Shown here: one piece after another, positions 36,956 to 48,682 of the stretch
Numbering within the stretch: the first letter of the stretch is position 1
Layout: each line of letters starts with the position of its first letter
From: Butyriboletus loyo
Taxonomy: Eukaryota > Basidiomycota > Agaricomycetes > Boletales > Boletaceae
DNA: 64,000 nt
Assembly: GCA_038093515.1 (NCBI GenBank)
Contig: JBBPSI010000089.1
Location: 32,433 to 96,432 of the forward strand
Direction of reading: 5' to 3'
Position numbers and translations under genes: made by a program
The notes under the pieces: model-generated
What the model was told of the DNA's origin: nothing
The model's input: the letters and a program-made list of their open reading frames with translations, nothing else
Databases searched by the model: none

Positions 36956-39900
36956 ATGGCCGTATTTGATGGGGTCCGCTATTCGCTCTCCTCGTCGCTC
37001 TCCCCAACACGCAGAAACGAACTCTCTGCCATCCTCGATCTCAACGGTGCAGTCTCGCATCCATCCTACACTCACCTGATCGCCCTCCCAGCCTCTCACG
37101 CCCATAAAAATGCCACTAACGACCCCGCCGTCAAGCTCGTCACCGACCGTTGGGTTGATCGCAGTGTCGTCATGGGAAAACGCCAGTCGTGTGTATCTCT
37201 CCTTCTCTTCTTTCTCCCGAGTTCTAACTCGCCCTTTCTCTCGATCCTAGCGAGCAGTATTACTCCCCAGACCCTGCCATGATCTTTTCAGGCGTCGTCG
37301 CCTGTGCCACTGACGTGCGTCTCTCTCGTTTGTCTCGCGCGTCACCTGTAACTCATGTCCCATTCACCCTAGCTTTCCGTAGGCGACTTGGAGGTTCTCT
37401 CAGCAGGCATCACCGCACTCGGTGGTCAATGGCGTATCGGTCTCACACGTGACGTCACCCATCTCTTTGCCCTCCGTACAGGCAGCGACAAGGTACCCAT
37501 TTCCCCCTCTGACACGCTGCGCTCATCCCTCTCACCCTTGTTCAGTACAACACTGCCCTTCATTTTGCACCCCAAACCTACATGTGCATCCTCACACCAC
37601 ACTGGTTCGACGACGCTGTTCGTCTCGGTCGTCGTATCCCAGAAACACCATACGCTTGGCCAGACCCACCCGTCTTGCGTCCCGGTATAACGCTCAATCT
37701 TGACGACGATCCCCTCGTGACAGAGGGCAGGCGAAAACGAAAACCCGCCGGAGATACAGAGGCCGAGGCAGGAGACGGTATGAACGTCCCCAACGAAGAG
37801 GAACACGCCCGCGTTTGGGCCGGTCGTCGCATTCTCCTCTCCACTTCGCTCGAATTGGGAGACGGCTCGCGAGGCGCGATTGAAGCACGTATCCAGCGCG
37901 CCGGTGGTGTCGTCGTGCCTATCGCCGAGGATACAGACGAGGACGTAGAAGAAAAGGCAGTCGACGAGTGTGACGTACTCGTCACACGATGGCGGAGCGG
38001 CAAATCGTATTTCAAGGTATGCCCTTCGGATGATTCATACCCTACTCTCACCTCTCCCGAGCCTAGGCAGCACGTGCATCTCTTCTCATTGGGACCCTCA
38101 GTTGGCTGTTCAGTGTCGAGTCTACTGGTACACTCCACTCGCCCTTCGATTCGCTGCTTTGGTATCCCACTCCAAGGGGCGGCATTCCCGATCTCATCGA
38201 TTGTGTTCGTAACAGTTCAAGCACCGTAACGTCACCCTTCCTGTCCTAACCGATGCTTTTCGCAGGAGATTTCGATTACCAATTATACGGGTGCAGCCCG
38301 CGACTATCTCAAACGTCTCATTGCACTTGTTGGCGCCAAGTTTACGCCGAGCATGAGCCAGTCGAGCAAGGTCCTCGTGGCGGGTTTGTGAGTGTAGTTC
38401 CATATCGTCGCTCAAGCGCATCGACTGAATCCCCTCGTAGCCAACCATCACCTAAGACGGTCCGCGCACTCTCGTGGTCTATTCCAGTCGTCAACCATAC
38501 ATGGTTAGAAGATTGTATCGTGGAATGGTGGTGAGTGCCTCCGCTTGCTCCCCGCGCACCGTGCAGCTCAAACACACTAGCGGGCTCACGGTCGGACTCG
38601 AGCGTTACATCGTGTATCCCCCGGGTATCGACTTTGGCAAATTGTTGATGACACGACACGACGGACGTACGTCTCGCTCATACCATACATCCCTTTGTTC
38701 GCTGATTCTCTCTACGTTCCCAATTTGCTTTTTTGTCTGCAGCCTCTTCTCAATCCGTGTCACGCTTGAGTGGGGGTGCCGTACCAGGCGGTCGTGGTAT
38801 TGGTATCGTCGACGTGGAACAGGAGGAATCGCGCGATGTCGAGTATCGCGCTCGTGTACGCGAGGGTGGGGCTACACATGGCCTATCAACAATGCACGGG
38901 GCTCTTGCGAACGACACAATGACGGATGAGATATCCATGGCCCAGTTAGAGGGCGACGTGGCAACAGAATCACGAGTGCGGGCACCGTCGCGGGCGGGGT
39001 CAGTGAAGAAGACGCCGTCGTCGCCCGGAAGACGGAAGCGTGGGTCGATATCGGCACCGATGACGGCCTCGGCAATAGGAGCGTGGGTCGACCATGTGAT
39101 TGAGCTTCCCGCAGATGACGAGGAGGACGTGGGTAGCAAACGACGTGCCCCAGCGAATGGTAAACAACATGCGCGGGCGCCTCCAGTAGGTCCGCGTGAA
39201 ACATCGCGAGGTGTGTCGAGGCCATCGTCAGTGGGTCCCTCTGGGACCGCAAGGGAAATCAAGGTAGTTGTACGTGACTCGGGGGAGAGATCCAGAGATA
39301 GGAAGGAAAAAGGAGAAGGAAAGGGGAAGAGTGGTGGCAAAGATACAGGAGGGCGACGAATACGGCCAGTTCAGGAGGCAAACGAGGATGTTCCCGGGGC
39401 AGTGCCAAAACCCAAGCCCCGTCTCGTCCAACGCGGATCGGATGTCCAAATTGCCCTGGCCAAGGTCGAGGTCGAGAAACAAGTAGCTGCTCAGACAAGC
39501 AAGCCAAAGCGACGAGCCAAGGGGATGATCAACGGTTCAGATTCAGATTCGAATGCAAGCAAGGGCGAGGGATCAGATGTGTCACCCCGGAGGGCAATTG
39601 GCGCGGGATCAACGACGCCTGTCAAGTCGGGAATGAAGCCTAGACCAAGGTCCAAGTCCAAGTCCAGGCCCAGGTCAGTGCTGGGCGGGGAAAGTGGGGA
39701 TGAGGTGAGGGTGGTAGCTAAGACTGGGATGCGGACTGACAAACCATGGGAGGAGATCGCGATACCGTCACGCAATGGCGAGGTAGTAACCAAGCAAAAA
39801 GAAAAAGGAAAAATACAGGAGGGGAGAAAGAGGACCGAAAAAGTCTCACCCCGCCCTCGATCGCCTACACATTCGTCATTGCCGACCTCACCCGGAGCGA

Positions 39901-41443
39901 AGAGCTCGCGTACGTCAAAGCAGCGGTTGTCTGTCCTCGTCCCATTTGTGCCCGAGGATTACTTTTCATCACCGACCGTGGATACCAGTGCGAGTCCAGG
40001 GTCTAGACACAAGCAGCTTGCGCCTGCAGCGTCAATGCGTGCCGTCGCCGCCGAAGCGTCGACATCCACGAGTAAACGCGGCAAGCCATCACCTGCAAAA
40101 ACATCAACCACCGTTACTGCCTCCGGGAAGTCTGGACCCCAGCTCAAGACCAAGGCTAAATTCAAGCCTGATGCGTTCAAGGAAACGACGAAGACTCACG
40201 CAGATGATGACGACGAGCCTAGAAGCGAAATGGAAGAAGATAACGACACATCGATGATCATCGACACGCCTGTGACATCCACGAGCCGTGGCGGACCGAG
40301 ACGAAGTGCAGCAAACAAGGCAACTACGCGGCTAAGGGAGGAGATCATGCCGGACGTGGTAAACTTTCAAAAGGAACAGAAACAAGCGAAGCGGCGGCGA
40401 AGTGTAGGTTGGGACTCAATCGTGTCGGTGAGGGGGGTGAAGGAGGAAAGGGAGGCGGGGGGTGGAAAAAGAAGAAAAGTGACGACCGAGGTAGAGGAAG
40501 AAGAGGAAGAAGAAGAAGCAGAGGTGGTGGACGTGGTGTTGGCGCCCTCGGTCAAGACGAGACCAAAACCGGCCAATGGGAAGGGCAAGGCGAAAGGGAC
40601 GATGGTTGTGGGTTCTGAGGAGAAGATGAACGATCCGCCAGTGAAGAACAATTCGAGTGGGCCTCAGGGCGCTGGTGGGCAGGGAAAAGAGTTGGTTGTT
40701 ATCCGATTGATGACGACTGGCGTGACCCTTTCGGACGACGTTATCAAGGTCAGTCTTCACTTTGCCCTCAAACATAGGCGGGAAATGCTAACGCCGAACG
40801 TCCCAATGGCACAGCGTCTCACGAAGCTGGGCGTACAGATGACGATGAAATCGATGGACTGTACGCATCTTGTTGCCAAGGGCATTGTTCGGACAGAAAA
40901 ATTCCTTTGTGCCATGTCTGTCTCGCCGTACGTCTTAACCGAAGAATGGGCGAATGCAAGTGCCAAGGGTGGCAAGCTCCTTCGTGCGTCCTAGAGTTCA
41001 GTTTGAACATCGTCTCCCGTCTCTGACCCCACCCGCCGTCTTCTCCAGCTGAAAATGGTTTCTTCTTGTCCGACTCGACTGCAGAACAAAAATGGGGGTT
41101 TAAGTTGGTGGATGCGATGGCGCGGGCAAAAGGACCTGAAGGGGGTTCGAACTTGTTCAAGCAAATGATGTTTTACGTGACCCCAAAAGTCTCTGTCGAC
41201 GCCAAGTTGCTGAGAAACGTCATCTCTGCTGGAGGTGGCCAAGTTCAGACTTCCACAATGCCAACAGCGCGGATTCTAAGAGGGAAGGCGAATCGATACG
41301 TTATTTCGTGTAAGGAAGACAAGGCGATTTGGCGTCCGGCGGCGAAAGAAGGTTTCAAGATTTATTCGCACGAGTTGGTGTTGAGGGGCGCTCTGAGACA
41401 AGAAATTGAGTGGGAAAAGGAGGAATGTCTGGTAGCGGGGTGA
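36956..41443 (+). CDS. Rtt107/Brc1-like multi-BRCT genome-stability protein
   Basis: Eleven exons close in frame to 1297 residues: 36956-37188, 37251-37314, 37373-37492, 37546-38016, 38067-38204, 38266-38387, 38441-38530, 38581-38666, 38743-40748, 40815-40983, 41049-41443. The N-terminal 530 residues hold about four BRCT repeats. Visible cores include FSGVVACATDLS...LGGQWRIGLTRDVTHLF...ILTPHWFDDAVRLG, WAGRRILLSTSL...DECDVLVTRW, and YTGAARDYLKRLIALVGAKFTPSM...VVNHTWLEDCIVEW. A long low-complexity linker (exon 9) is rich in Lys, Ser, Arg and acidic runs. The last 190 residues form a tandem BRCT pair with TTGVTLSDDVIKRLTKLG...YVLTEEWANAS and MMFYVTPKVSVDAKLLRNVISAGGG. In yeast Rtt107 and Brc1 the C-terminal pair binds phosphorylated H2A at stalled forks and the N-terminal repeats recruit Smc5/6 and Slx4. 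Orthology is inferred from domain order. Confidence 0.88.
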
Positions 41444-41952
41444 TCCCAACGAGTCCCGGCTAGATTGGGAGTTGATTTGTAGCATCTGCAGTGTTATATT
41501 AAATATGGTATTCATCAAGTCCTGGGGGTGCACGTATTCTATGATCACTGATCTGGTGAAGGCACCTGGTGACCAAACTCAGGCCGCGGGGATTGTGGCG
41601 CGCATGCCAGTCCTGTGGCAGTCGCGATCAATGGCCAACCGCTGGCGACGTTGACGAACTTGCACTGGCTTACCGCGCTTTATCGCACGTTTGCTGTATC
41701 CTGAGTGTGTTATCCATGATCTAATTGCGCATTGCAGTGAGACCGTTCAGTGTCACGTGCGGCATTACGCTAGGATATAACACTGCAGTGGCACAATTCC
41801 GATCATGCAAACCACGGCGCTCCGAGGACCGTCCCAGGCTGTAATATTAGCTTGACTGCTTCGCACGGCAAGGGTGATTTCGGGTTTCTTCTCCCCCTGG
41901 CTGGTTGGAGTCCTACTGCGATCTGAGTCACAGTCGATTGAGTGAAGAACGG
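41444..41952. other. Intergenic
   Basis: 3' flank of the BRCT gene and probable promoter of the next rightward gene. No other gene seen. Confidence 0.5.
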
Positions 41953-43651
41953 ATGTCGTTGACCGTGTTCGAGGTGTCTGGGCTACAGACATCCAAGGTG
42001 GGTCTTCCACTGAAATGTTTAACTTGGAGCGCCTACTCACCCTTTCCTGTTCTCGAATATGCCCTAACTCGCATAACGGTCTTCCCAGTATTTCAATGGT
42101 ATGTCTTTCTTTCGCCAGTACCTTTTCTTTTTTTTCGGCCTCATACTCACATATGGATGACCCCAGTTGCCGGCATAACAATTATGGTGAAGAAAATCCG
42201 CCGAAGAGATGGGGCATTTTTCTGATGAGAATGGAACTGCTGATAGATCTTTGACTACATGATCACGCTCGAGGACGAAGTATGTGAACACGATGGAATC
42301 GTCATCAATACGTTAACCCTTTGTTAGGCACGATGGGTGTGGGGCCGCCGCTGGGATGCAACACGACTCATCTTTACGCTATCGAGGTATCTGCCATTCG
42401 CGGGCATGGGGATGAGTGCATATAGTGAGTGTGCGGTGGCGAGTTTTTTAAAAAAATACTGACGATGCCGCTCCGGAAGCTGCCTTACGTTCAAGCTCAG
42501 AGGTATGCCCAATGTGTGTCGTTGTGGATACTATGGTGACATTGGTGATAGCCCTGCGGACCGGGTTTGGCAGAGAACAGTGGGTGGATGGGTCATTGAC
42601 ATCTTGAGGACGCTCGAATTGACATCTCTTCTTTTTGCCAGTCATTCATATGCTGGGTATCATCGCCGCGGAAGGTCTGTCGCCTCGCTTTCCTCCTTGA
42701 GTAACGCATGAATGTCGTTTGTTGCAAGTGCTGCTGGTTCTACGCACGTACGCGTTCTGGGAATGCAATAAACGAGTGTTGTACGGCCTTCTTGCGTACG
42801 GTGGCGTGAGTCGCCTCTTTGTCATTGTATTTATTTGGGTTCGCTCGAGCAGACAGCGACATAACTTAGTTGACGATCGTTGGGGCCGCCGTGATCAACA
42901 TCACACCAACGCAGCTTATCCCTGGAGGTAATTCTCGAGCTACGTCAGTCATTCTTCTTTATAACCATCTGTCTGGTACACAGGACAAACACCCCCGGGC
43001 TGCCTTTTGGTTGCCTCTCGAAATAGCACTTTCGTATATTTGTTTTTATTTGTTTTTGAAATGGGTAAGTAGCCTATCGCATCGATTCGTCACTGTGCAT
43101 GTAATTTCCTTTCAGTGATTTTGTTCTTGATGGCCTATAAGTGGTTTCGTGCCTATCGTGAGGTGAAAACATCGACATCCTTGATGCGCACAACCTATCG
43201 AGACGGCATGTTTTACATCGTCTGCATCATACGTAAGAGAAAGCTTCACGCCGATAGACCTGCAGCTTACCTTCAGGCGCAGTCATCACATTTGCCAACA
43301 TTCTCGTTGATGGTATATTTCCGGTAAATGGCTTTCTTCCATGGCAATACAATCCAGACGATGCTAACTGGGATGACTTTTTGTAGTTTCAATTCAGTGA
43401 CCTCTTGGACATGTGTGTGACATAACGTTCTTCATGTCTTCGCCATTGCGGTAGCTCTGACGACGGTTTGTTTCACTTGCAGACCCCAGATCGCCCTTCA
43501 CAGCGTGCTTGCATCGCGCATCATGTTCAACCTACGCAAGAGCTACTACAGTATACACGAAGAGACAGCGACGGATTCGGATGTGGATGTGTCCAGCTGT
43601 ATTGCATTCTGCCCACGCTTGAGCCCACATGGGGCAGAATTGCGGGTGTGA
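41953..43651 (+). CDS. DUF6533-type seven-helix membrane protein (second copy)
   Basis: A rightward gene with many small exons. The DUF6533 signature is split over two exons: IFDYMITLEDE ending at about 42279, and VWGRRWDATRLIFTLSRYLPFAGMGMSAY at about 42333-42426. Later exons give MLGIIAAEVLLVLRTYAFWECNKRVLYG, LTIVGAAVINITPTQ, PGGQTPPGCLLVASRNS, VILFLMAYKWFRAYREVKTS, RAVITFANILVD and a final SVLASRIMFNLRKSYY with the stop at 43649-43651. Several joins are clear, such as GAAG|gtctgt...caag|TGCTGC. The part from 42426 to 42640 and the first exon could not be closed, so start and integrity are uncertain and it may be damaged. Function unknown, as for the family. Confidence 0.55.
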
Positions 43652-44101
43652 CGAGTATCTGTGTCGATGTAGACGTCGATTTGGCAAGGTTGGAATGTCG
43701 TTAGGGCTCTCTTATATCGAGGGCATGGAACCTTATTTATTGCATGCCCGCATGGAATGCCATTGGACCGTTCAACTAGCCCTGTTCCTGCGAGTGAACC
43801 GAAATAGCTGACTCTTGCCACTGAGTACTATTGTGTCGTAGTCGCCTTTTCTGAATTGTGAGAGAGCCTGGACCTAAATGTATAATTGCAGTGGAATTAT
43901 ACTGTTATATGTCAGACTAACCTAGCCTAACTCTAAGGTATTTAAGAAACAGTGTAAATGCTTACAGGAACTAGCTCAGGTAAGTTTGGGGTCCTACTTC
44001 TGAAGGCTCACATTTTCAATCGCGTTTTCCGCGTCGCTTTGCAAACAGCTGTAACGAGCGCAAGTCTCGATACCGAGTACGTACTATGATATCACTATGA
44101 T
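43652..44101. other. Intergenic, convergent 3' ends
   Basis: Lies between the 3' ends of a rightward and a leftward gene. Nothing specific seen. Confidence 0.55.
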
Positions 44102-46301
44102 CTAATTCTTACACTTGGATCGACGAATGTCAGCGAGCATAAAATCATCATGCGCTGCTGTAATATGCTTCCCATCAAGAGCATCTGGTGGTCGCGTTAC
44201 TGTTGTGGTGTTCACGTGCGCTGGGTATCGTGCCTCTCCAATCCTTCCCGACCAGTCAAAGTCGACGATCATTATGCTCTTGTCCGTCTCCGTCTTTGAT
44301 ACCATGAGATTCACATCACGGATGTCACCATGGACGAAACCAGCTTCATGGAACTTGGTCAGCTTCTCTGATATGTCAGTGAAGACCGATGGTGGAAGAT
44401 GCTGCTCGCGGGCCTCGAGAGTCTCAAACCCACAGAGTGCGTCGAAGGCGACCATGAACCAGCCACCAGGGATTTCGTCGAACCCTCGCAAGACCGGGGC
44501 ACATCCGAGAGAGGCTAGACATCGATGGGCGTCGAACGAATAGGTTCGAGCGAATTTGACACAGATTTCATGTTTGTTCTCGTCAGTTCCGAAAAAGATT
44601 AGCTTCTTTTCGACTACTGCCTTCTTGTACTGGAACCTTTTTGTGGTTTTGTCCAAAATTGATGTGTAAGTCGTTGGATGCGGGAAAAGTTGCATGGGTG
44701 GTGGAATCGTGTCGGAAAGAGTCATTGCTCGGAGGCTCCTGTAATACCCTTCCAGCGTGTGGGTAGCTCTGCGAAAAGCAGCCATGTGACGTGCCACGGT
44801 AAGTTGGTTCTGGGTATCGGTGGAGTGAAAATGAAACGCGATGGGTGTCGACAAGACTTGTATGGTCGGTCGCAAGTTCCAGGCAGCGCCGGCGAAGACA
44901 ATGTACGGCCCTGCAAAAAACGGTGGAACCAAGAAGAATGACAGATTGATGAGTACTGACCGAAAATAGCGAGGAGCAAACATGGAAGAGGGGACCTTGA
45001 GTGCTTTGCGGCGAGCTCCCTAGTTGACTCCAGATAATATGCTATCGCTTCGAAATACGGTTCCGCCGAAGTACTCCCGGCTTCGTTCTTAAACTCAGCG
45101 ATCACATAGCGATGTCCGTTCACTGACATATCCCCGTCTACCAGATAATCCGTCTTTTGGATTTTGGAGATTGTAAAATGGATCTGATGACGCCCGAGTG
45201 CCTGGTTGAGGAATCCAACCCGCTCTGCCTCACTTTTGTATAAGTTCGACATGGCGATCTCGAGATCCTTGGCAAGGCGATTGTCGTCGGCCGTGATCTC
45301 GATGCTCTGACAGTCGTCGACGAACTGACCAAAGACAGGGTGAAGTAATGTGGTCGGGATCGTTTCCTCATCCTCGTATTTGTTATCAAGAGCACGACCG
45401 CAGGGAATGAATTTGCAACCGTTCTGTCGCGTCCTAAAAGAGGAAGGCGTGCCGGAGGTAGAGGGCTTGTCCTTTGGAGCGTGTGTGAGGAATTCAATTC
45501 GAGCGCTGGAGATCGGATCCCCGCTCGCAACAGAACGATACGCCGATGGAGGAGGTTTAGCCACGCCTGGAAACGTGGTTGAGCACCATTCTGCCTTATG
45601 AACGTCTGACTTACTTTCATCAAGCCACTCTATAGCAACACCTGGGTCTTCAGAAAAAGGAACATCGCTGAAGGCCGTTCCCAGGAGCTGGCTTGCGTGC
45701 AAGAGCTGCCCCATTCCAGTAGCGCTAAGAATTTCGGGGAGATCTTCTTCTGTGGTCGATATCTTGTATAGTTTCAAGCATTGTCGAGGTACGCCAGCGA
45801 GAATCACCTGTTGCTCTGCCTTGATTGCACCCCTGAGCGCTTCAGCCACCTCAGACCCTGAGGTTCTGACCACAAAGAAGGAATCACTGTCAACTCCTCG
45901 AAACCAGCAGCGAACTGCCAAAGTTGGGATATCTGCAGAGGCGAACGATGATCGTCGTGGGTGTCAACTTAAACATACGAGTGCCACGTACCGATGACGA
46001 GGTGGAGCTGCCCTTGCGGGATTGACTCGAAATAAGTCGATAGCGCTCGCGGGGCCCGCAACGGTTTACCCAGCATAGAGATTGAGAAAGCGCCAAGAAT
46101 TTCTTCCATGGAATCGTCATCAGATATTGTATTATTGTCGGGGACCTTATAGACACGTATTGATGTTGGGAGAGAGTTGGATTCGTCGTCAACGATGCGC
46201 TTTTTGAGTTCCCCGATCGTCGTTTCTGGGGAAACATTTATGGTCTTCCAATCTTCAAAGGGATTTCCGCGAACCCAATACCAGAGCGACCAGTCGGACA
46301 T
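44102..46301 (-). CDS. Crinkler (CRN)-like protein: two ubiquitin-like headers, nuclease-like domain, protein kinase
   Basis: Four exons close in frame to 680 residues: 46301-45992, 45932-45615, 45566-44961, 44910-44102. Residues 1-104 form a Crinkler-type ubiquitin-like header (MSDWSLWYWVRGNPF...TTIGELKKRIVDD...LHLVI). A second header-like unit follows at once (LAVRCWFRGVDSDSFFVV...ALRGAIKAEQQ...LKLYKIS). In the middle DYLVDGDMS...YVIAEFKNEAG has the D...E-x-K arrangement of PD-(D/E)xK nucleases. The C-terminal 270 residues are a protein kinase with KHEICVKFA, catalytic HEAGFVHGDIRDVNLMV and the metal site IMIVDFDWSG. The header-nuclease-kinase order is known from CRN-type proteins of fungi and oomycetes. 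Whether it is secreted, acts in conflict between nuclei or is TE-derived is unknown; no signal peptide is seen. It sits at the border of the repeat-rich region. The 48-base intron at 45614-45567 is in frame, so retention is possible. Confidence 0.82.
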
Positions 46302-46700
46302 GGTGAGAGAGGAAGGCCGGGTACAGTTCAAGTTCGCAGATCGACGAGTTCAAGGCTACCACAACAGCCCGCATGTCAATTTGTTTTCCTTATGCGGACA
46401 ACACGTGATCGACGCCGAGAGAGGGTGTGGCGGAGGGGTCCACTCAAATTAAATTAATTCGTGTGAAAGATTGACGGTCCAACATGCAGTCCAAGTTTCT
46501 CCCACGCCCTGCCGCGCCACCCCAGCTCCTGCTCTCGATGGTACAGTATTATACCTCCATTTTTGTAATTAGGTTAGGGTACAATGAGGGTTCAGGGATG
46601 CTATCTATAGCGTATCACGCAACATGTGCATTGAACAAGTTGTGACATGGTGTTGACATGTTGACGACTTATATTTGTAAAATATACTATCGATCACAGC
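46302..46700. other. Spacer between gene space and mobile-element region
   Basis: Composition shifts to AT-rich here. A short telomere-repeat-like run (TTAGGTTAGGG and GAGGGTTCAGGG) lies at 46568-46597. No gene. Confidence 0.45.
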
Positions 46701-46701
46701 T

Positions 46702-47370
46702 ATGGCACCATGTAAGAAAACAAGTGTGAAAGCGAAACCAACATCAAAAGGGAAGGGTGAAAGGAATGAAGGGGCAGTTGAAGGAGGGGAGGGGACAAAG
46801 GTAAGTACAATTACAGTAATGGAGGACTACTAATGTTCTGCAGATGAAGACAATGGGGAACACATCACTTCTTGATGAGCAAGTGATGGAAGAGAACCCA
46901 GCACTGGACGAGAAAGTGAAGATTACGAAGCAGTTCGAAAACGGCATGATGAGGCACTGTTTGGATATGCAAGGATGGACCTATTGTTGCACCGTGATTT
47001 GGTGAAGTTCCAGAAATGGAACAAGCGAGAGCTTCAGTGCAACAAGGCGAATGCATTGTTTGATTTGTTCAGGTTCAATGGATTGGACTGGTAAGTAAAT
47101 AATATATTGAGTATTGTATAGCTAATAATACAACAAAACAGATTTGGAGCGGCACATGGGATGCCAATGGTGATCGAACCTTCTATGCTTGTTGAGGGAA
47201 TGTATGAGAAAGAGGAGCAAAACAAATGAGAAGAACTGCCAGTGTTGCAGCTGAACAAACAATTCTATGGGATAAAGACAAAGATGCTGGCAGCGGGAGG
47301 GCAGCACTGATTTGCAGCACTTGAGAAGTGGAATGAGTGGATGAAGGAGCATATCAGGAAAGGGTTAGGT
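46702..47370 (+). pseudogene. Decayed gene fragment within the mobile-element region
   Basis: Starts at ATG 46702 with MAPCKKTSVKAKPTSKGKGE, then an intron-like gap to 46846. Fragments in shifting frames follow: LLHRDLVKFQKWNKRELQCNK, FRFNGLDW joined over an intron to FGAAHGMPMVIEPSMLVEGMY, and LPVLQLNKQFYGIKTKMLAAGG. Stops and at least one frame change break it. I recall similar hypothetical proteins near basidiomycete transposons but cannot name a family. Confidence 0.45.
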
Positions 47371-48682
47371 TAGGAGGAGCAATGAGGAGCCGAAGGTGAC
47401 GAGTTGCAGTGATTAGTACTGAATGAGTTGGGATGTTACCACAGGTTACAGGACTGAGGGCATCCAAGCCGTCAGGCCATCCTGTTTCGTCCCATTAAGA
47501 GACTCATCAGACCTTGGTGGTGTGAAACATCAGATAAGCCGATGCACCATTTATATATCTAGCAATTAGGAGGAAACAAAAAATCTGAAGGATTTTTTGT
47601 TGGATATGAGGTTTAGAAGGGCCGAAAGTCTGCAAAAACAGATAACAGTGGGGCACATCAGTAGCCTCATACCTGTTTCGTTATATGACTCATCAGATCT
47701 GTTTTGGTCATTGAATGATCGATAGGCACGAACCTTGCTTTTATATGGACAATCTTGGTCCGTGTGCCGTTACCTTGCGATAAGCTGATAGCAAAAATAG
47801 AAAGAAGACACGTCACTGGATCTCCATCAAGCTGCATTTCCCTATATATGATTACCTGTGCACAATGGTCCATGGTGCAGTGACCTCAAGAATCCTCCCT
47901 TTTCACCCCTTCATCATGTTCTTAGCACACATGTGCATTAAACATCAGCTACACACCTCAGAAATACTCAAATTCATATTTCTCACATTAGGGCATAGTG
48001 CCATCAACATCAAAAGGGACCCATTTTCAAGATCACCATGCCATCACTTCAAAGGTCCCTCTCTTCTTCCACTCCATCACATTCCTACCACATGTCATCA
48101 CCCCATGATGCTACCACAATCAAAAAAAGGGACCAATTTCATTCATGCATTTCATACACATGTGTACTAAAGATCAGATCAGCTGCATGCCTTGGAAATC
48201 CTTGAATTCATGCTTCTCACAATAGAGCATGGTGCATGAATGCCAAAAGAGGGCCATATTCACAGTCTGGTACATGTTGCTTTTACAGGAAACAGAAATG
48301 CAAAGCATCACAGGAGGAATCTAACCTTTATAATCAAAGAGTCATGGTGTAGACATGCAAAAAGAGGTCCATACTGCATGCTTATGTTGACATCATGCCC
48401 TTGACTCACTGAGACACTCTGATTCCAAGGACAGAAGAACTCAGGGGAGTATTTAACACACATGTGCACTAATCACACTTGGTGTTTCAAGAAACAAAAC
48501 ATGTGTTATGGAAGGGCATGGTGCAAGCATGGAAATGTAATGGATTCTAGACTGGCATGCTGTACTTAGCATGCATGTGTATTAAAAATGGACAAACACA
48601 TTCATTCCATAGGCATTTAGCCAGTCATACACCATACAATATACATGTACATACACAAAACAACATGACTAGGGACTAGAGT
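47371..48682. other. AT-rich, CpG-poor sequence without a recognisable gene
   Basis: No coding frame of interest. Two loosely similar segments (near 47480 and 47680) share CCTGTTTCGT...GACTCATCAGA. The motif ACACATGTG.A.TAAA recurs near 47928, 48157 and 48460. Confidence 0.4.

Noticed and set aside
38750..40775. Long minus-strand open frames opposite the BRCT gene
   Set aside because: They mirror the low-complexity, biased linker of the BRCT protein and show no domain or splice logic of their own.
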